A stretch of DNA of 64,000 nucleotides from Janibacter anophelis NBRC 107843 (GTDB lineage Bacteria; Actinomycetota; Actinomycetes; Actinomycetales; Dermatophilaceae). Below are positions 36,707 to 47,356 of this stretch, piece after piece; the first letter of the stretch is position 1, and each line of letters opens with the position of its first letter. Under the pieces are notes generated by a model, which was given only the letters and a program-made list of their open reading frames with translations, did not search any database and was not told the DNA's origin. The stretch is taken from assembly GCF_001570945.1 (NCBI RefSeq), contig NZ_BCSQ01000001.1, positions 1 to 64,000 on the forward strand. Direction: 5' to 3'. The translations under genes and the position numbers were made by a program.

Positions 36707-38206
36707 TCAGCAGCTGGCGGTGATGTCGCTCAGCTCGTCGCCGTTCGTCGTGGTCGTCGAGGTCGGCGGGGTCGTGGTCGTCGTCGACGTGGTGGTCTTC
36801 GACGTCGAGGGGGTCGGCTTCGGGGTCGGCTTCGGCGGGTTGATGGCCTCCTGGACCATCTCGTGGATCTTGTCGTAGTCCGGCCGGTTGACGTCGATGT
36901 TCTTGTTGGTCAGGGGCAGCGACTTGATCGAGCCGCCCTTCTGGATGCGCAGCACGAGGTCGGCCCACGCCTCGAGGTCCTGCTCCGGGATGTCGACGGT
37001 CACGTTGTCCTCGAGGGTCGCGGCCAGCGCGGGGTAGCGCATGAGCATCGACGTCGGGTTGACCTGGTTGAGCAGCGCGCCGACCATGCAGCGCTGGCGC
37101 CGCATCCGGGAGAAGTCACCGTCCGCCGAGCCGGCCCGGGAGCGGGAGTACCAGAGGGCCCGATAACCGTCGAGCTCCTGCACGCCGGGCTCGATCCAGC
37201 CGGTCGTGCCCACGACGACACCGCCCTCGATCTTGCAGCCGATGCACACCCGCTCCTTGACGTCGACGGTCACGCCGCCCATGGCGTCGACGAGCTGGGT
37301 GAAGCCCTCGAGGTTGACGACCGTCGTGTAGTCGATCTTCAGCCCGAGGATCTGCGAGGCCGCATCGCGAGTGGCGACGAGGCCCGGGTTGACGTCCGGC
37401 GGGAAGAGGTCGGCGTTGTCGCGGCCGAGGGTCCAGACGTACTCCATGAGGCACTGGTCGCCGCAGTTGTATCCGTCGGGGAACTTCTGCGACAGCGGAT
37501 TCTCCGGGGAGAAGGGGATGTTCTGCAGGTTGCGGGGGATGCCGAAGAGGACCGTCTCGCCCGTCTGCGGGTCGATGCTCGCCACCATGAGCGCGTCGGG
37601 CCGGATGCCGTCGCGGTCCTGACCGGCGTCCGAGCCGACAAGCATGATGTTGACCCGGTCGGTCTCGGCCCACGGGTCGTCGCCCTCACCCGGGGCGGCG
37701 GCACCATCGGGCCGCAGGTTGTCGAAGACGTTGCCGATGAGCGAGCGCTGGATCACGGCGTAGCGCACGGACTGGGCGGCGGGGGCGAAGATCAGCAGGG
37801 AGGCCAGCGCGGCGAAGACGACCATGGCCACCTTGGGCCGACCCCGGGTGCCCTCGGGCATGTTGTCGCGGGCGGTCGTGACGATCCCCCAGATCCAGAT
37901 GATCGCGCCGACCACGAGGACCGGGATGAGGACCATCAGGGCCCGACGACTGACGCCGACGCTGATGACCGAGGAGGTCACTCCCTTCGCCAGGGCCCAC
38001 CCGAGCCCGACGAGCACGGTGAGGACGAAGCCGGCCAGGATCGCGATGCCGGTGCGGCGTCGGGTCGGGATCAGACCCAGGCCCGGCAGGACGGTGCTCG
38101 CGGCCGTCAGGGAGTAGTACCGGCGGCTCTGGCGTGACTTGCGCCGGGCGTTGAGCCCACGCTGTCCGAGAGCACGACTGCCCTCGGTGGTCTCGCTCTG
38201 GCCCAC
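36707..38206 (-). CDS. LytR-CpsA-Psr (LCP) family cell-wall glycopolymer ligase
   Basis: 499 residues. Three to four hydrophobic segments lie in residues about 35-155, a departure from the single TM of typical LCPs, followed by the LCP domain: VNIMLVGSDAGQDRDGIRPDALMV with the conserved Asp/Arg pattern, then VLFGIPRNLQNIPF, and YSRSRAGSADGDFSRMRRQR near residue 385. The C-terminal tail is Pro/Thr-rich (PPKPTPKPTPSTSKTTTS). LCP enzymes attach teichoic-acid-like or arabinogalactan polymers to peptidoglycan. GTG 38206 is chosen over an upstream TTG on ribosome-binding spacing. Confidence 0.9.
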   Translation of the reverse strand: MGQSETTEGSRALGQRGLNARRKSRQSRRYYSLTAASTVLPGLGLIPTRRRTGIAILAGFVLTVLVGLGWALAKGVTSSVISVGVSRRALMVLIPVLVVGAIIWIWGIVTTARDNMPEGTRGRPKVAMVVFAALASLLIFAPAAQSVRYAVIQRSLIGNVFDNLRPDGAAAPGEGDDPWAETDRVNIMLVGSDAGQDRDGIRPDALMVASIDPQTGETVLFGIPRNLQNIPFSPENPLSQKFPDGYNCGDQCLMEYVWTLGRDNADLFPPDVNPGLVATRDAASQILGLKIDYTTVVNLEGFTQLVDAMGGVTVDVKERVCIGCKIEGGVVVGTTGWIEPGVQELDGYRALWYSRSRAGSADGDFSRMRRQRCMVGALLNQVNPTSMLMRYPALAATLEDNVTVDIPEQDLEAWADLVLRIQKGGSIKSLPLTNKNIDVNRPDYDKIHEMVQEAINPPKPTPKPTPSTSKTTTSTTTTTPPTSTTTTNGDELSDITASC

Positions 38207-38273
38207 AGGTGCCAACCTTCGTCATCGGGGACCCGTGGACGTGCGGCATCCCTGGGCTCGTATTCACGACATC

Positions 38274-38289
38274 GTGACACAAAAGTGAC
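38274..38289. promoter_or_regulatory. Direct repeat GTCAC-N6-GTCAC upstream of the LCP gene (MtrA-like)
   Basis: On the minus strand GTCAC-N6-GTCAC lies 68 bp before the LCP start. Next to it, TCACGA-CA-TCGTGA (38264-38277) is an inverted repeat. Tandem GTCAC is the motif I recall for MtrA, a cell-envelope response regulator of actinobacteria. The assignment is inference. Confidence 0.4.
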
Positions 38290-38339
38290 CCCGGACTGCA
38301 ACCCGCCGAAGGGAGGAACTCGGGTCGGCTGCGGGTCGT

Positions 38340-38612
38340 TCAGTCCCGCGGAGAGGGCTCCGGGTCGTACCACCCGTCGTGCTCCTCGGCGAGTGCCGCG
38401 AAGCGCTCGCGCAGGCCCTGCTCCACCGCTCCGGACTCGTCGGCGACCATCTCCTCGCGGACGTGGACCGCCCACTCGTGGTCCTCGCCGTCGTCCTCAC
38501 CTGCGAGGGCCTCGCGCACGACGCGGACCTCGGTGAAGCCCTCGTCGCGCAGGTCATCGGCGATGCGGTCGGCGTCGTCGCGGTCCGGGAAGACCATCAG
38601 GTGATCGGACAT
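38340..38612 (-). CDS. RraB-like small protein (ribonuclease E inhibitor family)
   Basis: 90 residues, strongly acidic. A ferredoxin-like alpha/beta pattern is readable: LMVFPDRDDADRIADDLRDE, then GFTEVRVVREALAGEDD, HEWAVHVREE and a C-terminal WYDPEPSPRD. I recall this fold as the RraB domain, which in E. coli modulates RNase E; the actinobacterial role is not established. ATG 38612; it is separated from the LCP gene by a divergent-type gap with the GTCAC repeat. Confidence 0.6.
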   Translation of the reverse strand: MSDHLMVFPDRDDADRIADDLRDEGFTEVRVVREALAGEDDGEDHEWAVHVREEMVADESGAVEQGLRERFAALAEEHDGWYDPEPSPRD

Positions 38613-38674
38613 GCCACCACCTTGTCACGGGTGTGGGGGTGGACAACAGCGTCGACCCGTGGTGTCGTCGAGGG

Positions 38675-39139
38675 ATGGCACAGGATCAGCAGATCGTTGT
38701 CCAGCGCACCATCGACGCGCCCGCCAAGGACGTCTTCGAGGTGCTCACCAATCCCGAGCGGCACGCGGAGCTCGACGGCTCCGGCTTCGTCCGCTCCGAT
38801 GAGAAGACCGACCGCATCCAGGCCGTCGGCGACGTGTTCACGATGAACATGACCGGCGACCACATGGGCGGCGACTACCAGACCGACAACCACGTCACCG
38901 CCTATGACACCAACAAGATGGTCGGGTGGAAGACGGCGCCCGCCGGCACCGAGCCGCCCGGCTGGGAGTGGCTGTGGGAGCTGGAGCCGCAGGGCCCGGA
39001 CAGCACGCTCGTCACCCACACCTACGACTGGAGCCGCGTGACCGACAAGGCGCTGCTCGACAAGGTCGGCTTCCCGCTCGTCACGCAGGAGCAGCTCGAG
39101 GAGACGCTCGGTCGGCTCGCGGCCGCCGTGAGCAGTTGA
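38675..39139 (+). CDS. SRPBCC-family protein
   Basis: 154 residues matching the START/SRPBCC fold: an opening strand IVVQRTIDAPAKDVFEVL, a central WKTAPAGTEPPGWEWLWELE and a closing helix QEQLEETLGRLAAAV. These proteins bind hydrophobic ligands. ATG 38675 has AGGG upstream; the frame is open earlier but there is no conserved sequence. It is 24 bp before an aminotransferase-like gene that is broken. Confidence 0.8.
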   Translation: MAQDQQIVVQRTIDAPAKDVFEVLTNPERHAELDGSGFVRSDEKTDRIQAVGDVFTMNMTGDHMGGDYQTDNHVTAYDTNKMVGWKTAPAGTEPPGWEWLWELEPQGPDSTLVTHTYDWSRVTDKALLDKVGFPLVTQEQLEETLGRLAAAVSS

Positions 39140-39163
39140 CGACAGAGGCGGCATGATCGGCGC

Positions 39164-40144
39164 ATGTCCCTCGACGTCGCCGCGCTGCGTGCCCGCTTCC
39201 CTTCGCTGACCTCCGGCATCGCCCACTTCGACGGGCCCGGCGGCACCCAGACGCCGGCCGAGGTCGGCGCGGCGATCGCCGCCACGCTCACCGGGCCGCT
39301 GTCCAACCGCGGCACCTCCGTGGCGAGCGAACGCAACGCCGAGGCGGCCATCGCGGGGTTCCGCTCCGCGATGGCCGACCTGCTCGGCACCGCGCCGGAG
39401 GGGATCGTGCACGGCCGCAGCGCCACCCAGCTCACCTATGACCTCTCCCGGACACTGGCGAAGGGGTGGGGCCCGGGTGACGAGGTCGTCGTCACCGAGC
39501 TCGACCACGACTGCAACGTGCGTCCGTGGGTGCAGGCCGCGGCGAACGTCGGGGCCACCGTCCGGTGGCTGCGCCTGGACCCGGCGACAGCGGAGCTCGA
39601 CCTCGACGCGCTGGACGAGGTCGTCACCGAGCGCACCCGCCTGGTCGCGGTGACCGGCGCGTCCAACCTGCTCGGCACGATGCCGCCGGTGGCCCGGATC
39701 GCGGCGCGGGCCCATGCGGTCGGGGCCCTCGTGCACGTCGACGGGGTGCACCTCACCGCGCACTCGCACATCGACGTCACCGCGCTCGGTGCGGACTTCT
39801 TCGTGTGCTCGCCGTACAAGTTCTTCGGCCCGCACTGCGCGGCGCTGGCCGCCGATCCCGCGCTGCTGGAGACCCTGCACCCGGACAAGTTGCTGCCGTC
39901 GACGGATGCGGTCCCGGAGCGCTTCGAGCTCGGGACGCTCCCCTACGAGTTGCTGGCCGGGGTGGACGCGCATTTCCCCGGGGAAATGCGCGTTCTTGGG
40001 CCCGGGACGTCGCATTGCCCCACGGCAATGCAGTCTCTTGACATCGAGACTGTGCATTTCCCCGGGGAAATGCGCGGTCAGTGGGTGGTTGGGCCGGGTG
40101 GGCGTGGTGCGGCCGAGCGGGTCAGCGGGGGTCGCGGCCGGTGA
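39164..40144 (+). pseudogene. Cysteine-desulfurase-like aminotransferase, 3' end lost at a repeat
   Basis: The first about 268 codons encode a class V aminotransferase of the cysteine-desulfurase-like type: RFPSLTSGIAHFDGPGG, the PLP-site RSATQLTYDL, HVDGVHLTAHS and the lysine in CSPYKFFGPH. Homology stops at ELGTLPYELLAGVDA (39966). From 39967 the frame runs into a composite palindromic repeat, which encodes only low-value sequence up to a TGA at 40142. Relatives I recall are about 400 residues, so about 130 C-terminal residues, including substrate-binding parts, are missing. A non-functional product is likely. Confidence 0.8.
39967..40078. repeat. Palindromic repeat, CCCCGGGG family, locus 5 (composite; breaks a gene)
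   Basis: Perfect palindrome at 39967-39992 (arms CGCGCATTTCCCC), a GCATTGCCCCACGGCAATGC hairpin (40012-40031), linker GTCTCTTGACATCGAGAC (40033-40050), then another CCCCGGGG palindrome (40052-40077). It is directly at the truncation point of the aminotransferase gene. Confidence 0.95.
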
Positions 40145-40688
40145 GGGCCAGGGCCCGGTCCTGGCGGGAGGCGTCCGGGCCGACCTCGACCGCGGGGCCG
40201 CAGACGCCCTCGCCACGGATCCCGTCGCCGAAGCCCTCGATCGCCGCCTCGACCTGGTCGAGCTCGGTCTGCGAGAACTCGACCGGCACACCTGCCGCCC
40301 GACCGACGTCCCAGCGGTGGACGATCAGGTCGAAGCCGTAGAACTGGTCGAAGGCGTCCCCCACGGTCGTCGTGCCGAAGGGGGTCTCGTAGGGCCGCTC
40401 GCCGAAGGTGTCGTCGGCGAGCTGCCGGGCCACGGCCTCCGCGTGGGTGCGCCACGCCGTCGCCGGGCCGAGCGCAGCGATCGTCGGCGCCGGGTCCGGC
40501 AGGTCGGCGCCCGCCTTGAGCAGGAAGTCCCGCTGGGTGTCGATGAGGTGCTGGAGGACGTCGAGGCCGGACCAGCCCTCGCACGGGCTCGCCCCCTCGA
40601 GCGCCTGCGGGTCGGTGGCATCGACCAGTCGCATCAGCGGGGTGTTCTTGCGGTCGAAGACGGAGGCGGCGTCACGAGGCAGCGGCAT
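40122..40688 (-). CDS. TIGR03086-type DinB-like metal-binding protein
   Basis: 188 residues. A maleylpyruvate-isomerase-like N-terminal helical domain contains HLIDTQRDFL, and the second helical half has FDLIVHRWDVGRAAG, giving the three histidine-type ligands of the family. Relatives use mycothiol as cofactor or are of unknown function. ATG 40688. The gene overlaps the dead tail of the aminotransferase frame. A second family member lies at 47810-48394. Confidence 0.85.
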   Translation of the reverse strand: MPLPRDAASVFDRKNTPLMRLVDATDPQALEGASPCEGWSGLDVLQHLIDTQRDFLLKAGADLPDPAPTIAALGPATAWRTHAEAVARQLADDTFGERPYETPFGTTTVGDAFDQFYGFDLIVHRWDVGRAAGVPVEFSQTELDQVEAAIEGFGDGIRGEGVCGPAVEVGPDASRQDRALALTGRDPR

Positions 40689-40736
40689 GGCCCCAGCCTG
40701 CCAGTGCCCTCCGACAGCCGCCACGCCCCACACGGG

Positions 40737-41198
40737 TCAGGAGCCGGCAGCGGAGTCGAGCGCGGACAGGGCAGCGGCACCGAGGTCGGCCGCCGACCAC
40801 TCACCGTCGTGGCTCACGGGAGATGCATCAGGGTGACTGGCGAAGCCGCGACCCGCTCCCTCATTGCGCATCGGGGTGACCTTCCAGCGGGAGCCCTTCA
40901 GTCCGACGGCCACGGACGCGACGCCTGCGGCCAGCATGGCGTTCTCCGTCTCGAAGCCAAGAGCCCGCGACCCCGGCGTCGCCTCCGTCCCGCCGAGAGG
41001 CGGCAGAGCCTCCACCCCGATGGCGCCGGAGCGCTCGATCCCGGCGAGCACGGCTTCACCCACCCGCTCGGCTGTCGCCTCGTCGCTCCCGACGACCTGC
41101 GTCCAGCCGTCCGCCACTCGGCCGCCCCCGGCGAGCATCGAGGTGGACTCCACGGCGATCCCCTCCGTCGACCGGTAGAGGTTCACGGCCTTCCTCAC
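40737..41198 (-). CDS. Hypothetical protein
   Basis: 153 residues from GTG 41198, which has GAAGGAG 5 bp upstream. Visible features: a short hydrophobic-poor alpha/beta N-terminus (VRKAVNLYRSTEGIAVEST), GWTQVVGSDEATAERVGEAV, a conserved-looking GFETENAMLAAGVASVAVGL and a charged C-terminus. There is no signal peptide or membrane segment. I do not recognise the family. The neighbouring genes give no clear hint. Confidence 0.5.
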   Translation of the reverse strand: MRKAVNLYRSTEGIAVESTSMLAGGGRVADGWTQVVGSDEATAERVGEAVLAGIERSGAIGVEALPPLGGTEATPGSRALGFETENAMLAAGVASVAVGLKGSRWKVTPMRNEGAGRGFASHPDASPVSHDGEWSAADLGAAALSALDSAAGS

Positions 41199-41387
41199 GA
41201 GGACTCCTTCACCACGCACCTGGCATACCTGAGGCCTTGCGCCACGACATTCCGCGGCAGGCCTCGCCTCGAGGGTGGTGGACCGCGCATCCGTTGTCCA
41301 TCGGAAGCGCTCCTCGCTGACCCGTGGGGGACCGGACCGGACCTCCCCCCTTCGTCCTGCGGGTGAACTCCCGGCGGCGACTTGGCG

Positions 41388-41407
41388 AAGGGGGCCCACG
41401 CCCCCTT
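41388..41407. other. Stable hairpin ahead of the SGNH hydrolase gene
   Basis: AAGGGGGC and its complement form an 8-bp stem with a CCAC loop. The left arm extends the over-represented CGAAGGGGG word. No T tract. Confidence 0.5.
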
Positions 41408-41443
41408 GATCGTGCCGTGTCCCCCGGCGAGCATGTGCTCGAC

Positions 41444-42283
41444 ATGAGCGGGCTCTTCGTCGCCGTCGGCGACTCCTTCACCGAGGGCGTGGGCGACCCG
41501 AACCTGCACTACCCCAACCAGGTTCGCGGCTGGGCGGACCGCTTCGCCCGACAACTGGGGCGCGCCGACCCGACGTGGCGCTACGCGAACTTCGCGATCC
41601 GCAGCAAGTTCCTCGACCAGGTCGTCAGCGACCAGCTCGAGCCCGCACTGGCGCTGGGTCCGACGCACATCTCCTTCAGCGCCGGTGGCAACGACCTGCT
41701 CGCCCTGCGCGCGGACGTCGACGGCATCGCCGAGCGCTACGAGCAGGCCCTCCTGAGACTCGTCGACTCGGGCGCGCACGTCATCGTCTTCACGACCTTC
41801 GTGCCCCGCGCGACCGGCCTGCTCAAGCCGCTGGCGCGTCGGGTCGGCGCGTTCAACGACGCGATCCGCGACCTCGCGGCGAGCCACGACGTGACCCTCA
41901 TCGACCACGACGCGATGCGCGAGTTCGACGCCAAGGGGCTGTGGGCGCTCGACCGCATCCACATGTCGCGTCCGGGGCACAAGCGGATGGCCGCCGTCGT
42001 CGCCGAGACGCTCGAGGTACCGCACACGCTCAAGCTGAGCGACCTCATGCCCCCGGACGCCCCCGGCTGGCGCCACGCGCTGCGCAACGAGGCGGAGTTC
42101 GTCCGCGACGAGGTCGTCCCGCTCGTGCGGCGGCGCATGCGCGGCGAGTACGAAGGGGACACCACCCGCCCCAAGTGGCCCGAGCCGATCCATCCCCGGG
42201 ACGGCATGAAGCGCCTGGCCGCGGAGCAGGCCGCGGTCGAGCGACGCCTGCGCGCCTGGGGCGAGGTGCTCGAGCGGGTCTGA
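41444..42283 (+). CDS. SGNH/GDSL hydrolase
   Basis: 279 residues. Block I VAVGDSFTEGVGD with the nucleophile Ser11, block III FSAGGNDLL, and block V in DRIHMSRPGHKRMA with Asp and His complete the SGNH signature. No signal peptide is visible, so it is probably cytoplasmic. It is an esterase of unknown substrate; the C-terminal about 60 residues (RMRGEYEGDTTRPKWPEP) extend the core. It faces the hspR gene convergently. Confidence 0.9.
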   Translation: MSGLFVAVGDSFTEGVGDPNLHYPNQVRGWADRFARQLGRADPTWRYANFAIRSKFLDQVVSDQLEPALALGPTHISFSAGGNDLLALRADVDGIAERYEQALLRLVDSGAHVIVFTTFVPRATGLLKPLARRVGAFNDAIRDLAASHDVTLIDHDAMREFDAKGLWALDRIHMSRPGHKRMAAVVAETLEVPHTLKLSDLMPPDAPGWRHALRNEAEFVRDEVVPLVRRRMRGEYEGDTTRPKWPEPIHPRDGMKRLAAEQAAVERRLRAWGEVLERV

Positions 42284-42381
42284 GCCCGCTCCGCATCCCC
42301 CAGCCACCCGGATCGAGGTATGAACAGCCTCTTGGGAGGGCCGTTGCTACCTCCACCGTGGAGACGTCGGACGAAGGGGGA

Positions 42382-42825
42382 TCAGCGCGGCTGCCACACG
42401 ACGAGCGCCTGCTCGCCGCTGCGGTCGGGGCGCTGGCCGTGGCGCAGCGCGACGATCTCGCCCTGCGAGCCGACGGCGAAGAAGCGCCGCCCGCGGCCGA
42501 GCTCCTCACGCGCGGCGTCCAGCTCGTCGTCGAGCTCGGCGACCCGGGCGCGCAGGGCCTCGACCTGGTGCTCGAGGTCGAAGATCCGCTGGATCGCCCC
42601 GAGCGAGACCCCCTCCTCCTGGGAGAGGCGCTGCACCTCGCGCAGCCGGGTGACGTCGGCGGCGCTGTAGCGCCGGCCGCCCCCTCGGGTGCGTGAGGGG
42701 GTGACGAGACCGATGCGGTCGTACTGCCGCAGGGTCTGCGCGTGCATGCCGGCGAGCTCGGCGGCCACGGAGATGACGAAGACAGGCGTGCGGTCGTCAC
42801 CGCTCAGTCCTGAGATCCGGGTCAT
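42382..42825 (-). CDS. hspR: Heat-shock repressor HspR (MerR family)
   Basis: 147 residues. The MerR-type DNA-binding domain is VISVAAELAGMHAQTLRQYD, followed by SRTRGGGRRYSAADVTRL. A coiled-coil segment (QVEALRARVAELDDELDAA) follows. It is the last gene of dnaK-grpE-dnaJ-hspR, the standard actinobacterial arrangement. HspR with DnaK as co-repressor binds HAIR boxes; three are present here, two before dnaK and one before clpB. ATG 42825 is preferred over GTG 42834 because AGGGAGG is 8 bp upstream. Confidence 0.95.
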   Translation of the reverse strand: MTRISGLSGDDRTPVFVISVAAELAGMHAQTLRQYDRIGLVTPSRTRGGGRRYSAADVTRLREVQRLSQEEGVSLGAIQRIFDLEHQVEALRARVAELDDELDAAREELGRGRRFFAVGSQGEIVALRHGQRPDRSGEQALVVWQPR

Positions 42826-42917
42826 CGGGCCCACCTCCCTTTCGAGGCTCCTTCGTCGCGCCTCAAGACGGCGCCTTCGTCATCTCCGTCGCCACCGGCT
42901 CGCCATCAGTGTCGCGC

Positions 42918-43940
42918 TCAGGCGCTCGCGGCGGCGACCAACGCGGCACGCGGGTCGTCGGTGCGGGCATCGCGCAGGACCTCGACGGCCTCGCGCTCGG
43001 CCCGGCTGAGCTCGGTCGGCACGATGATCTGGACCTTGGCGAGCAGGTCGCCGGTCGCCCCCTTCGTCGCGATGCCGCGGCCCTTGAGCCGCAGCACGCG
43101 GCCACTCGGGGTGCCCGGCGCTACGCGCACCTTGACCTGCGACCCGTCGAGGGTCGGCACGGCGACCGTGGCACCGAGGGCAGCCTCGGCGAAGGTCACC
43201 GGCAGGTCGAGGGTGAGGTTGTTGCCGTCGCGGCCGTAGACCGGGTGCTTGCCGACCGACACGGTGAGGATGAGGTCACCGCGGGGCCCGCCTTGGTCGC
43301 CGTGAGCGCCCTTGCCGCGCAGGCGGATCTTTTGCCCGTCCTTGACGCCGGCAGGGATCTTGGCGTTGACCTTTTCGCCGTTGACGCTCAGCGAGATCGT
43401 CCGCCCTTCGACGGCGTCGCGGAAGGACAGCTCGGTGCGGGCGGTGAGGTCCTGGCCCTTGACCGGGCCCCCCGGGGCGCGGAAGCCCGCACCCTGCCCG
43501 CCGAAGCCGGCCCCGGCGCCACCGCCGAACATCGACAGGATGTCCTCGAGGTCGGGCTCACCCGCCCCACCCCCGGCGAAGGGAGAGCCGCCGCCGGTGC
43601 TGTAGCGCATCCGGGAGCCACCCCCACCTCCGCCGAAGGCGGAGAAGATGTCCTCGAAGCCCGCGCCCCCGCCCGGACCGCCGGCGGTGAAGCGTGCACC
43701 GCCGCCGGTCATCGAGCGGATGGCGTCGTACTCACGACGCTGCTCGGGGTCGGAGAGCACGGCGTGCGCCTCACCGACGTCCTTGAACTTCTGCTCGGCG
43801 GCGTCGTCCCCGACGTTGCGGTCGGGGTGGTACTGCTTGGCGAGCTTGCGGTAGGCCTTCTTGATCTCCGCGGTATCAGCGTCCTTGGCGACGCCCAGGA
43901 CCGCGTAGAAGTCCTTGTCCAACCAGTCCTGACTGGCCAT
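42918..43940 (-). CDS. dnaJ: J-domain co-chaperone without zinc finger (DnaJ2/CbpA-like)
   Basis: 340 residues. J domain with HPD (38-40), a Gly/Phe-rich region (about 75-155) and C-terminal client-binding domains (LTARTELSFRDAVEGRTI; GKHPVYGRDGNNLTLDLPV). The CxxCxGxG zinc-finger repeats of class A DnaJ are absent, so it is class B. It delivers substrates to DnaK. It lies between grpE and hspR, 24 bp from grpE. Confidence 0.95.
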   Translation of the reverse strand: MASQDWLDKDFYAVLGVAKDADTAEIKKAYRKLAKQYHPDRNVGDDAAEQKFKDVGEAHAVLSDPEQRREYDAIRSMTGGGARFTAGGPGGGAGFEDIFSAFGGGGGGSRMRYSTGGGSPFAGGGAGEPDLEDILSMFGGGAGAGFGGQGAGFRAPGGPVKGQDLTARTELSFRDAVEGRTISLSVNGEKVNAKIPAGVKDGQKIRLRGKGAHGDQGGPRGDLILTVSVGKHPVYGRDGNNLTLDLPVTFAEAALGATVAVPTLDGSQVKVRVAPGTPSGRVLRLKGRGIATKGATGDLLAKVQIIVPTELSRAEREAVEVLRDARTDDPRAALVAAASA

Positions 43941-43964
43941 GTCTCCTCCTCTCGGGTAGTGGGG

Positions 43965-44629
43965 TTACTGCGGGTCGGCGACCGCGACGCGGGCGGCGCG
44001 CAGAACGCGCTCGCCGGCGCGGTAGCCGGGCTGGAGCACGGTGACGACCGTCGTGGCCGTCGCGTCGCTCGGCAGCTCCGGGTCGGAGGCATCCCACGCG
44101 CCGTGCATGAGGGCCTCGTGCACGTTGGGGTCGAAGGCCTCGCCCTTGACGCCCACGCGCTCCAGGCCCTGCTTGGTGAGGACCTGCTCGAGCTTGTCGG
44201 CGATCGCCCGGAAGGGGCTGCCCTCCGGCAGGTCGCCGTGCTGCTCGGCGAGGTGGATCTCGTCGAGGACCGGCAGGAGCGACTCGAGCAGGTCGTGGAC
44301 TGCGCGCTCCTTGTGCACCGGGAGGTCCCGGTCGACGCGCCGCTTGTAGTTGACGTACTCGGCCTGCAGGCGCAGGTAGTCGTCCTGGAGCTGGTCGGCG
44401 CGGGCCGTGTCGGGGTGTGCCTCGGCGTCGCCGGCGGCCTCCCCTTCGCCCGGGGCCGGGGTGGCCCCGTCGGCGCCGGTGGCCCCGTCCGCCGGGGTGG
44501 CCGACTCGGGCGCAGCGTCGGCTGCGGCCTCGTCGACCACCTCGGCCTCGACGACCTGCTCCTCGGCACCCGACGTCGCGCCAGCGGACTGCGCACTCAC
44601 GTCGGGGTCGATCGGCTGGTTGGGGTCGG

Positions 44630-44633
<4 letters not shown>
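43965..44633 (-). CDS. grpE: Nucleotide exchange factor GrpE
   Basis: 222 residues: a disordered acidic/Ala-rich N-terminus (about 1-80), a long helix with [20 protein letters not shown], then [20 protein letters not shown] and the beta domain ending with [19 protein letters not shown]. It releases ADP from DnaK. Its ATG overlaps the dnaK stop by 4 bp. Confidence 0.96.
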
Positions 44634-46516
<1,883 letters not shown>

Positions 46517-46561
46517 GAGGCGCTCCTTTGTATCGGGTGGCCGAGGGGTTCCCCGACCGAA

Positions 46562-46645
46562 GTTGAGTTGCTGCTGCTCAACCTAGGCACCCCGTCTGGC
46601 TTGCGCAAATCCGGGACCCAAAAGTTGAGTTCTCTTGGCTCAACT
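46562..46645. promoter_or_regulatory. Two HAIR boxes (HspR operators) upstream of dnaK
   Basis: GTTGAGT-N7-GCTCAAC occurs at 46562-46582 and again at 46625-46645, 63 bp apart (about six helical turns). The same sequence form lies upstream of clpB. HspR is encoded in the same operon, so autoregulation is expected. Confidence 0.9.
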
Positions 46646-46726
46646 ACGGGCGAAGGTGGTTCATTCCCAGGGCCGCGCAATGCTTCTCCGACCCTCTCGG
46701 TGAGGACGTCGTGGCACCCTCGACGC

Positions 46727-47356
46727 ATGTCCGCCGACGTCGCGCCCGTCATCTGCTGGGTGCCGCCGCGTGGAGACCGGGGCGAGCGCCCCTGGGTGCT
46801 CCTCCACGGATCGGGCGGGCATGAGACCGATTTGCTGCCCTTGGCCGCGAGGGTCTCGCCGTCAGCGGCGAAGATCGCGCCCCGCGGCAGCGTGGCGATG
46901 GAGGGCGGATTCGCTCACTTCCACCGACGTCCCGACCGGACGATCGACGAGGACGACCTGCTCCGCCGCGTCGTGCCCCTCGCTCGCCTGCTCGACAGCG
47001 CGTTGGCCGATCATGGTCTCGACCGGCCACCGATTCTCCTGGGCTTCTCCAACGGCGCCATCATGGCGGCGGCCCTCCTGGCCCACACCCCGGAGCTCTT
47101 CGAGGCGGCGGTGCTCCTTCGGCCCCTCGCACCGTTCGTCGACGCGTCGCTGCCCACCATGGACGCCATGCCGATCCTCGTGCTCGATGCCGCTGGCGAC
47201 ACACGCCGGTCCAATGCGGACGGTCACCGCCAGGCCCAGGTCCTCACCCGTGCCGGTGCACACGTCACGCACTCGACACTCCCGACCGGCCACGCCGTCA
47301 GCGACCACGATGTGCACGCGATCGTCCGATGGCTCGACGCCAACGGACTGGCATAG
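46727..47356 (+). CDS. Alpha/beta hydrolase (carboxylesterase-like)
   Basis: 209 residues resembling small phospholipase/carboxylesterases: VLLHGSGGHETDLLPLA (oxyanion hole), LLGFSNGAIMAAAL (nucleophile Ser), Asp in LVLDAAGDTRRS and His in LPTGHAVSDHDV. The ATG 46727 is the first in frame after the dnaK control region. It is divergent from dnaK and shares its intergenic region, but heat-shock control is not demonstrated. Confidence 0.85.
   Translation: MSADVAPVICWVPPRGDRGERPWVLLHGSGGHETDLLPLAARVSPSAAKIAPRGSVAMEGGFAHFHRRPDRTIDEDDLLRRVVPLARLLDSALADHGLDRPPILLGFSNGAIMAAALLAHTPELFEAAVLLRPLAPFVDASLPTMDAMPILVLDAAGDTRRSNADGHRQAQVLTRAGAHVTHSTLPTGHAVSDHDVHAIVRWLDANGLA

Noticed and set aside
34044-36968. 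Longer ClpB with about 119 extra N-terminal codons
   Set aside because: The extra part spans the HAIR box and promoter and has no ClpB similarity; [13 protein letters not shown] is the expected start.
41388-41407. Hairpin as a terminator for the hypothetical gene at 40737-41198
   Set aside because: That gene runs in the opposite direction, so the hairpin lies upstream of its start, and there is no T tract.
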